From: Alphaproteobacteria bacterium | Lineage (GTDB): Bacteria; Pseudomonadota; Alphaproteobacteria; Rickettsiales; UBA6187 | DNA: 12,678 bases | Direction: 5' to 3' | Assembly: GCA_024280585.1 (NCBI GenBank) | Contig: JAJRPW010000120.1 | Location: 1 to 12,678, forward strand | Shown here: positions 8,307-12,678 of the stretch, one piece after another | Position numbering within the stretch: position 1 is the stretch's first letter | Layout of the letters: every line of letters begins with the position of its first letter | The notes under the pieces: model-generated | The model's input: only the letters and a program-made list of their open reading frames with translations | Told to the model about the DNA's origin: nothing | Database searches by the model: none | Made by a program: the position numbers and the translations under genes

Positions 8307-8314
8307 CAGGTCAA
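8286..8314 (-). promoter_or_regulatory. predicted sigma-70-type promoter of the mraZ (dcw) operon
   Basis: Read leftward, TTGACC (8314-8309) is followed after 17 bases by TAAAGT (8291-8286), which matches five of six -35 and four of six -10 consensus bases. The start site would be near 8279, giving a leader of roughly 205 bases before the mraZ TTG codon. The MraZ-box array overlaps it, which supports this position. No mapped start is available to confirm it. Confidence 0.6.
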
Positions 8315-8390
8315 GTAGTTTTTGGAAAAAATTCAGGGCAACCGCATCTAAATTACGTCGATAATTTTGCAACAAAATATATACAAATAA

Positions 8391-8500
8391 GTTCGTCATA
8401 CTGCTACTCGATAGCAGTATCCAAGGTTTTTAAATAAATACTTATAATAATAATGATTCGTTTTCCTTGGATACTGCGGTCAAGCCGCAGTATGACGAAC
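8391..8500. repeat. pair of inverted 36-nt palindromic repeats (REP/BIME-like)
   Basis: Unit 1 (8391-8426) and unit 2 (8465-8500) are inverted copies that differ at 5 of 36 positions, separated by a 38-base AT-rich spacer. The outer 14 bases (8391-8404 with 8487-8500) and inner 13 bases (8414-8426 with 8465-8477) pair perfectly. Each unit is also a hairpin on its own with a 9-bp stem and 5-base loop (8397-8419 and 8472-8494). Two stem pairs differ by matched changes (TA/TA in one, GG/CC in the other), which keep pairing. The core (GGATAC ... GTATGACGAAC) resembles, from memory, small palindromic repeats scattered through alphaproteobacterial genomes. No coding capacity. Confidence 0.85.
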
Positions 8501-8609
8501 TCTGCTGCTTGTATTTAGTTACAAAGACTGCATTTCTTTTGTTAAGAATATTTAGGTGCGTTTGCCCTAGGCAAAAATTAGACTACTGCAGCTCCATTTC
8601 ATAAAAACA

Positions 8610-8637
8610 TTGACTCTTCAAATTTAGCAAATATTAT
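8610..8637 (+). promoter_or_regulatory. predicted promoter of acpP
   Basis: TTGACT at 8610-8615 is followed after 16 bases by TATTAT at 8632-8637, a strong match to the housekeeping sigma consensus. Transcription would begin near 8644, leaving a leader of about 37 bases before the acpP ATG. A GANTC site (GACTC, 8612-8616) overlaps the -35 box; this is the CcrM methylation site in many alphaproteobacteria, but one such site is expected by chance. Unconfirmed experimentally. Confidence 0.7.
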
Positions 8638-8680
8638 GCAGGAACGTTTCAACTTCTATTAATTCAAGATGGACAAAATT

Positions 8681-8926
8681 ATGAGTAACGATATCGAAAA
8701 CAAAGTTAAAAAAATTGTAGCTGAACATTTGGATGTTGATGAGGCTAAAATCTCTTCAAATGCTAGCTTTATTGATGATTTAGGCGCAGACAGCCTCGAT
8801 CAGGTAGAGCTGGTTATGGCGTTTGAGGAAGAATTTGGCTGCGAAATTCCTGATGAGGAAGCAGAAAAAATTGTTACTCTCGAAGATGCCGTTAAATTTA
8901 TTACAACAGCAGAAGCCGCAGCTTAA
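8681..8926 (+). CDS. acpP: acyl carrier protein
   Basis: AcpP carries growing acyl chains on a 4'-phosphopantetheine arm during type II fatty acid synthesis in the cytoplasm. From the ATG at 8681 the protein is 81 residues, strongly acidic, and has the universal attachment motif GADSLDQVELVM with Ser38 as the site for the prosthetic group. EEFGCEIPDEEAEKI follows as the helix II-III recognition region. The frame is also open from an ATG at 8669, but MSNDIENKVKKIV matches the normal N-terminus and has GGA seven bases upstream, so the shorter form is preferred. It has its own promoter and an intrinsic terminator overlapping its stop codon, consistent with the high ACP level cells need. fabF follows, the common alphaproteobacterial order, but fabG is not upstream. 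Confidence 0.97.
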   Translation: MSNDIENKVKKIVAEHLDVDEAKISSNASFIDDLGADSLDQVELVMAFEEEFGCEIPDEEAEKIVTLEDAVKFITTAEAAA

Positions 8927-8948
8927 ATTTATTTTTAAGCTGTTTTTT
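8919..8948 (+). terminator. intrinsic terminator of acpP, overlapping its stop codon
   Basis: Bases 8919-8927 and 8934-8942 form a perfect 9-bp stem (cagcttaaa/tttaagctg) with a 6-base loop, followed at once by six T residues (8943-8948). The 5' arm contains the last sense codon of acpP and its TAA stop. The stem has only three G-C pairs, so it may be a partial terminator that lets some transcripts continue into fabF. Ribosomes finishing acpP would cover the 5' arm, which could add translational control. Confidence 0.7.
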
Positions 8949-8974
8949 GTTGAATTCGTGTCATATATATTGCC

Positions 8975-9125
8975 TACGAACCTGTTTAGACTTTTTTTTG
9001 TGCCATGACGAAAACGCTGTGTTTTTGAGCATAGCAGCGGAATGTAAATACAGGTACCTGAGCAGCTAAGCGCAGGAAATATAGCGTTTGCAGGCCGACA
9101 CAGAAAAACTATAAATAGGTTCGTA
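8975..9125. repeat. 151-bp full-length imperfect palindrome, MITE-like, ending at the fabF start codon
   Basis: The ends are terminal inverted repeats: 8975-8988 matches the complement of 9112-9125 at 13 of 14 bases, and similarity continues to about 28 bases per arm (to 9002 and 9099). Pairing resumes at 9012-9026 with 9075-9089 and then at 9029-9038 with 9062-9071, leaving an apical loop at 9039-9061 that contains the 10-bp palindrome caggtacctg (9051-9060). The whole segment can therefore fold as one long hairpin. Both ends carry TA (8975-8976 and 9124-9125), which would fit a TA target duplication of the IS630/Tc1-mariner type. That mechanism is my inference. There is no open reading frame of note. 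It fills nearly all the acpP-fabF gap. Confidence 0.7.
9088..9115 (+). promoter_or_regulatory. possible fabF promoter inside the palindromic element
   Basis: TTGCAG (9088-9093) and TATAAA (9110-9115) are spaced by 16 bases. The predicted start, near 9122, is only about three bases before the fabF ATG, which would give an almost leaderless message. The alternative is read-through past the acpP terminator, with AGG at 9117-9119 as a weak ribosome site. Sequence match is fair; function is uncertain. Confidence 0.35.
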
Positions 9126-10381
9126 TGAGAAGAGTAGTAGTTACAGGTATGGGTCTTGTTACACCTTTGGCCAATGGCGTTGAGGCAACGTGGGATAGGC
9201 TGCTGAAAGGCGAGTCTGGTATTGGTAAAATTGACAGATTCGATGTGTCCGATTTACCGGCGAAAGTTGCCGGACAAGTCCCGACAGCCGATGAGCCGGA
9301 TGGATTTAATCCTGACGATGTCATGCCGGCAAAAGAACAGCGCCGGGTTGATACGTTCATAATTTATGGCATGGGCGCCGCTGACCAGGCAATTGCTGAC
9401 TCTGGCTGGGTTCCTGAAACTGAAGAGCAAAAATACAGAACCGGTGTTACTATCGGCTCTGGTATTGGCGGATTGCCGTCAATTGAGCGCAACTCTATTC
9501 TTATGCATGAAAAAGGGCCGCGTAAAATCAGCCCGTTCTTCATTCCCGGCAGCTTAATTAATTTAGTATCCGGCCAGGTTTCTATAAAACATGGGTTCAA
9601 AGGCCCTAATCACGCGGTGGTTACTGCCTGCTCAACCGGCGCGCATGCAATTGGCGACGCTTCCCGTTTTATACAATATGGCGATGCGGATGTGATGATT
9701 GCTGGCGGCGCTGAATCAGCTTTATGCCGGATTGGTATGGCTGGATTTTCCTCTGCCAAGGCTTTATCCACGTCTTTTAACGATACTCCCGAAAAAGCCT
9801 CCCGCCCTTGGGATAAAGACCGCGACGGTTTTGTTATGGGCGAAGGTGCAGGCGTTGTTGTTTTGGAAGAGTATGAGCATGCGAAAAAGCGCGGCGCGAA
9901 AATCTACGCGGAAGTTATGGGTTATGGCCTGTCCGGCGACGCATTCCATATAACCTCACCACAACCAGACGGCGATGGCGGCTTTCGAGCTATGCAATCA
10001 GCCTTGAAGCGGTCTGGCCTATCCACCGGTGATATTGACTATATAAACGCCCACGGCACATCAACTCCGCTTGGCGATACTATTGAACTTGGTGCTGTAA
10101 AACGCTTGTTTGCCAATAATTTGGACAGTTTATCGATGTCCTCTACAAAGTCAGCTATTGGCCATTTGCTTGGCGCGGCTGGCGGCGTTGAAGCTATTTT
10201 TGCAATTCTGGCGATGCGGGATAATATCGCCCCTCCAACTTTAAATCTTGAAAATCCAGATGAAGGATGCGATATTGATCTTGTGCCTTTGAAAGCAAAA
10301 GAACGCCAAATTAATGCTGTACTTTCTAATTCGTTTGGGTTTGGTGGAACTAACGCGTCTTTGGTTTTTAAAAAGGTCTAA
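9125..10381 (+). CDS. fabF: 3-oxoacyl-[acyl-carrier-protein] synthase II
   Basis: FabF (KAS II) condenses malonyl-ACP with acyl-ACP in each elongation cycle of fatty acid synthesis. The 418 residues match the family length of about 412-420. The N-terminus MRRVVVTGMGLVTPL is typical and fixes the ATG at 9125. The active-site set is complete: Cys169 in VVTACSTGAHAIG, His310 in NAHGTSTPLGD, Lys342 and His347 in STKSAIGHLLGAAGG, and the glycine-rich NSFGFGGTNASLVF near the C-terminus. The offsets from E. coli Cys163, His303, Lys335 and His340 are a constant six or seven residues. It follows acpP, its substrate carrier, but is separated from it by a terminator and a long palindromic element that ends on its start codon. 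The presence of His-His rather than the KAS III pattern rules out FabH. Confidence 0.97.
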   Translation: MRRVVVTGMGLVTPLANGVEATWDRLLKGESGIGKIDRFDVSDLPAKVAGQVPTADEPDGFNPDDVMPAKEQRRVDTFIIYGMGAADQAIADSGWVPETEEQKYRTGVTIGSGIGGLPSIERNSILMHEKGPRKISPFFIPGSLINLVSGQVSIKHGFKGPNHAVVTACSTGAHAIGDASRFIQYGDADVMIAGGAESALCRIGMAGFSSAKALSTSFNDTPEKASRPWDKDRDGFVMGEGAGVVVLEEYEHAKKRGAKIYAEVMGYGLSGDAFHITSPQPDGDGGFRAMQSALKRSGLSTGDIDYINAHGTSTPLGDTIELGAVKRLFANNLDSLSMSSTKSAIGHLLGAAGGVEAIFAILAMRDNIAPPTLNLENPDEGCDIDLVPLKAKERQINAVLSNSFGFGGTNASLVFKKV

Positions 10382-10384
10382 GCA

Positions 10385-10475
10385 TTTCATCTTTGAAGTG
10401 ACCGGGCGTTAATCTTCGGCTTATGTATGTTTATACACTGCGCCTTGATTTCCTGCAGTCACTTCAAACCTGAAA
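10385..10475. repeat. 91-nt inverted repeat between fabF and mltG
   Basis: Bases 10385-10402 pair with 10458-10475 over 18 positions with two mismatches; the inner 11 bp (tttgaagtgac/gtcacttcaaa) are perfect. Between the arms smaller stems are possible (ggcg 10405-10408 with cgcc 10441-10444; tgtat 10424-10428 with ataca 10433-10437). No T-run follows, so it does not look like a standard terminator. It could be a folded RNA segment in the fabF-mltG message or the remnant of a palindromic element. I recognise no family. Confidence 0.6.
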
Positions 10476-10500
10476 CACTATAGCTAATTGAGGGATTATT

Positions 10501-11535
10501 GTGCAGACCGAAGCAGTAGAGCCACCCGATGATGTCGCTAAAAAGAAGACTTCGTTTTTCAAAAAACTGTCGATGTTTATTGGTATATCCTGCGTAGTTT
10601 TTCTAATTACAGCTGCTGGTCTGACCTATTATTCGATAAATTATTTTCAAAATCCAGGCTCTTCGCAAGAGGATAAAACGCTGGTTATCGCCAATGGCTC
10701 CTCATTAAAATCCATCGCATATAATCTGTCAAACGCTGGAATTATTAAACATCCCGAGCTTTTTTATATAATTTTGCGGGTGAACGGGGCGGGAAACAGC
10801 CTGAAAGCCGGCGAATATTCCTTCCCTGCTGGAATATCTCCGGTGGATGCATTTGAAAAACTAGCAAACGCCGATGTAATAGTCCATAAAATAACGATTC
10901 CTGAGGGGTTGATGACTTTTCAAATACTGAAGCATATCCAAAAAGCTGAATACATGACCGGAGCCGTCCCGGAAAACATACGAGAAGGCACACTTTTGCC
11001 GGAAACTTATGATTATTACTATGGCGACAGCCGTGAAAAACTAGTAAAAAGAATGCAAAATGCCATGATAAAGGCGCTAAATAATCTCTGGGAAAAACGT
11101 GAGAAAGATTCACCAATAAAAAACAAGAAGGAACTGCTGACTCTGGCCTCGATTGTCGAAAAAGAAACAGGAATTCCAGAAGAAAGAGGCCGTGTCGCCG
11201 CTGTTTTTATCAATCGCTTAAACAAAAAAATGCGCCTGCAAACCGACCCGACCGTAATTTATTCTATCACCAAAGGGAAATATGTTTTGGAACGCCCTCT
11301 TCGCACTAAAGATTTGCAAATGCAGGATGAATATAATACCTATAGGAATTCAGGTTTACCTCCGGGACCAATTGCTAATCCGGGTTATGCTGCGATTGAA
11401 TCGGTTACAAATCCGCTTAAAACCGATGAGATTTATTTTGTGGCTGACGGCACTGGCGGCCATAAATTCGCAAAAACTCTGAGTGAACACAACAGAAATG
11501 TCCGTAAATGGCGTAAAATTAGCAGGAATAAGTAA
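10501..11535 (+). CDS. mltG: endolytic murein transglycosylase MltG (YceG-like)
   Basis: MltG is an inner-membrane lytic transglycosylase that cuts nascent glycan strands and so sets their length. The 344 residues start with a charged cytoplasmic tail, then one membrane segment at about 25-46, a LysM-like region (LVIANGSSLKSIAYNLSNAGII), and the YceG catalytic domain. That domain has the catalytic motif LTLASIVEKETG, with Glu220 corresponding to the essential Glu218 of E. coli. It also has RLQTDPTVIYSI, YNTYRNSGLPPGPIANPG and YFVADGTGGHKFAKTLSEHN. The start is GTG at 10501, supported by GAGGG six bases upstream. Downstream it is coupled to plsY by a TAATG overlap. Its place after fabF is common in alphaproteobacteria. 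No residue looks missing. Confidence 0.96.
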   Translation: MQTEAVEPPDDVAKKKTSFFKKLSMFIGISCVVFLITAAGLTYYSINYFQNPGSSQEDKTLVIANGSSLKSIAYNLSNAGIIKHPELFYIILRVNGAGNSLKAGEYSFPAGISPVDAFEKLANADVIVHKITIPEGLMTFQILKHIQKAEYMTGAVPENIREGTLLPETYDYYYGDSREKLVKRMQNAMIKALNNLWEKREKDSPIKNKKELLTLASIVEKETGIPEERGRVAAVFINRLNKKMRLQTDPTVIYSITKGKYVLERPLRTKDLQMQDEYNTYRNSGLPPGPIANPGYAAIESVTNPLKTDEIYFVADGTGGHKFAKTLSEHNRNVRKWRKISRNK

Positions 11536-12128
11536 TGATTGATTTTATAATTAGCATCATCGTAATCGCCGGCTCATATCTTTTAGGATCAATCCCGTTT
11601 GGCCTGTTAATCGCCAAAAAAGCCGGCAAAGGCGATATCCGCAAGAAAGGTTCGGGCAATATTGGCGCAACGAATGTATTACGAACCGCCGGCAAAAAAC
11701 TTGCCGCCGTGACATTGGCTTTGGATGCCGGAAAAGGCGCGCTTGCCGTTGGTATAGCAAAATTTATCGGTGGGGATTGGCTGATTGCATTTGCTGGAAT
11801 CGCTGCGGTTTTAGGGCATATATTCCCATATTGGTTACAATTCAAAGGCGGCAAAGGTGTTGCCACCACAATCGCCGTTTTCGCCGTTGCTTATTGGCCT
11901 TTAGCAATTTTCACATGCGCTTCATGGCTCGCTGTTTTTTATATCACCAGAATTTCTTCAATGTCGGCCATATCCGCCATAATATTCGCCATGGTTTTCG
12001 CATTCTTCATGGCCAGCAACGCGATTGCACTGATGGCAATAATCCTTGGAGCAATTGTGATCTACAAACATAAAGAAAACATCATCCGTATTTTGCGCGG
12101 CCAGGAGTTGGGTTTTGGCGAGAAGTAG
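11535..12128 (+). CDS. plsY: glycerol-3-phosphate acyltransferase PlsY
   Basis: PlsY is a polytopic membrane enzyme that moves an acyl group from acyl-phosphate to the sn-1 position of glycerol-3-phosphate, the first committed step of phospholipid synthesis. The 197 residues match the family. They show several membrane segments and the three known conserved blocks: SIPFG near the start (19-23), then GSGNIGATNVLR at 39-50; LDAGKGALAV at 63-72; and GHIFPYWLQFKGGKGVAT at 94-111, where the glycine-rich part binds acyl-phosphate. A basic tail (HKENIIRILRGQE) ends the protein. The ATG overlaps the mltG stop by one base, with AGGA seven bases upstream, so translation is probably coupled. A perfect palindrome begins two bases after the stop codon. 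PlsX, which makes the acyl-phosphate donor, is not in the window. Confidence 0.97.
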   Translation: MIDFIISIIVIAGSYLLGSIPFGLLIAKKAGKGDIRKKGSGNIGATNVLRTAGKKLAAVTLALDAGKGALAVGIAKFIGGDWLIAFAGIAAVLGHIFPYWLQFKGGKGVATTIAVFAVAYWPLAIFTCASWLAVFYITRISSMSAISAIIFAMVFAFFMASNAIALMAIILGAIVIYKHKENIIRILRGQELGFGEK

Positions 12129-12130
12129 AA

Positions 12131-12177
12131 GGTACCAGGGCAAAATAGTTAATAATTAACTATTTTGCCCTGGTACC
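12131..12177. repeat. 47-nt perfect palindrome after plsY
   Basis: Bases 12131-12153 are the exact reverse complement of 12155-12177, with a single central base at 12154: a 23-bp stem beginning GGTACCAGGGCAAAATAG. It starts two bases after the plsY stop and ends 13 bases before the maeB promoter. No T-run follows on either strand, so it is not a textbook intrinsic terminator, although its position at the end of the plsY message suggests that it shields or ends the transcript. Cruciform extrusion or binding of a dimeric protein are alternatives. Confidence 0.9.
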
Positions 12178-12190
12178 CAGCAACCAATAT

Positions 12191-12219
12191 TTGACTATTC
12201 TTCCAAACCATTGTATAAA
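12191..12219 (+). promoter_or_regulatory. predicted promoter of maeB
   Basis: TTGACT (12191-12196) and TATAAA (12214-12219) are spaced by exactly 17 bases, a near-consensus housekeeping promoter. Transcription would start near 12226, about 29 bases before the ATG. This makes the malic enzyme gene a separate transcription unit from plsY. Confidence 0.7.
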
Positions 12220-12254
12220 TCCTGCGTAATATCACTCACAAACAGGATTCAGCC

Positions 12255-12678
12255 ATGCCAGATAGTACGAAAAAAGGTACCAGAATAACCGATGAAGAAG
12301 CTTTACATTTCCATCAAAAAGACGGAAAACCCGGTAAAGTTGCGGTGCTGCCGACGAAACCCCTAATGACTCAGCGAGACTTATCCCTGGCTTATTCGCC
12401 CGGCGTTGCCGTTCCTTGCCTGGAAATTGATAAAGACCCCGCGAAAGCTTATGATTACACGGCGAAGGGCAATTATGTCGCAGTAATTTCAAACGGCACG
12501 GCAGTTTTAGGGCTAGGCAATCTTGGCGCGCTGGCCTCAAAACCGGTTATGGAAGGAAAAGCGGTATTATTCAAGCGTTTTGCCGATATTGATTCGGTGG
12601 ATATTGAAGTTGACACTGAAGATCCCGATGAATTTATAAACGCAGTCAGATATCTTGGCCCAACCTGGGGCGGAATTA
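12255..12678 (+). CDS. maeB: NADP-dependent malic enzyme (MaeB type), 5' part only
   Basis: Malic enzyme decarboxylates malate to pyruvate, making NADPH. The first 141 residues are visible before the right edge. They show the N-terminal malic domain: KPLMTQRDLSLAYSPGVAVPC (residues 36-55, with the conserved Tyr47), NYVAVISNGTAVLGLGNLGALA (73-94), and MEGKAVLFKRFADIDSVDIEV (99-119), whose Lys102 fits the catalytic lysine. This pattern is that of the large bacterial enzymes, which usually carry a C-terminal phosphotransacetylase-like domain and reach about 750 residues. That part lies outside the window, so the hybrid form is inferred. The ATG has AGGA seven bases upstream and its own promoter. 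NADP rather than NAD use cannot be read from this fragment. Confidence 0.92.
   Translation, partial: MPDSTKKGTRITDEEALHFHQKDGKPGKVAVLPTKPLMTQRDLSLAYSPGVAVPCLEIDKDPAKAYDYTAKGNYVAVISNGTAVLGLGNLGALASKPVMEGKAVLFKRFADIDSVDIEVDTEDPDEFINAVRYLGPTWGGI

Larger units (their letters stand above)
8074..8680. other. 607-base divergent intergenic region between mraZ and acpP
   Basis: This gap separates the leftward dcw operon from the rightward lipid and cell-wall genes. It holds, from left to right, an mraZ leader of about 200 bases with no structure I can name, a MraZ-box array over the mraZ promoter, a pair of inverted palindromic repeats at 8391-8500, a stretch at 8501-8609 in which I recognise only a 6-bp inverted repeat (8561-8575, tttgcc/ggcaaa), and the acpP promoter. 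I see no convincing gene, tRNA or CRISPR array in it. Base composition is clearly more AT-rich than in the flanking genes. Confidence 0.8.

Noticed and set aside
8561..8575. 6-bp inverted repeat tttgcc/ggcaaa in front of acpP
   Set aside because: Too short and without a T-run or known operator match; a chance occurrence in AT-rich DNA is likely.
8612..8616. GANTC site over the acpP -35 box as a sign of CcrM/GcrA control
   Set aside because: A single such site is expected by chance every few hundred bases and nothing else supports cell-cycle control.
9764..9772. TTATCCACG, one base from a DnaA box
   Set aside because: It is isolated inside fabF with no cluster of boxes or AT-rich unwinding region, so it does not support an origin here.
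10385..10475. Possible tRNA or tRNA-like fold, given a long closing stem and inner hairpins
   Set aside because: The closing stem is far longer than an acceptor stem, there is no T-loop or anticodon arm of normal size, and no CCA end.
1..12678. CRISPR array, prophage, toxin-antitoxin or other accessory system
   Set aside because: No regularly spaced direct repeats, integrase, transposase or unknown gene cluster is visible; the long reading frames are all accounted for by housekeeping genes.

Overview
The window looks like chromosomal DNA from an alphaproteobacterium with a moderately AT-rich genome. The protein sequences, the order of the cell-wall and division genes, and the acpP-fabF-mltG order all fit that class. 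I cannot name the order or genus. Nearly all the coding DNA is housekeeping, and I see no defence, secretion or biosynthetic system encoded here. The unusual material lies in the gaps between genes and, in one case, inside a gene.

Left part, minus strand (1-8073): a tightly packed division and cell wall (dcw) cluster, transcribed right to left as mraZ, rsmH, ftsL, ftsI, murE, murF, mraY and murD. murD runs off the left edge. Neighbouring genes abut or overlap (0, 4, 1, about 53, 11 and 11 bases), and only 5 bases separate mraY from murD. The cluster makes the MraZ regulator, the 16S rRNA methyltransferase RsmH, the divisome proteins FtsL and FtsI, and the enzymes that build the UDP-MurNAc-pentapeptide (MurD, MurE with the meso-DAP signature, MurF) and load it on the lipid carrier (MraY). 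A perfect 16-bp parS (ParB-binding) palindrome lies inside ftsL.

Central divergent region (8074-8680): the mraZ promoter, a 10-bp-phased array of TGG(G) boxes that looks like a MraZ operator, a pair of inverted 36-nt palindromic repeats, and a strong acpP promoter on the plus strand.

Right part, plus strand (8681-12678): acpP, fabF, mltG, plsY and the 5' part of a maeB-type malic enzyme gene. These join fatty-acid elongation (AcpP, FabF), glycan-strand termination (MltG), phospholipid entry (PlsY) and central carbon metabolism (MaeB). Unlike the dcw side, most gaps here are 100-200 bases and each holds a palindrome. They are an intrinsic terminator plus a 151-bp full-length imperfect hairpin between acpP and fabF, a 91-nt inverted repeat between fabF and mltG, and a 47-nt perfect palindrome between plsY and maeB. 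Only mltG and plsY are coupled directly, by a TAATG overlap.
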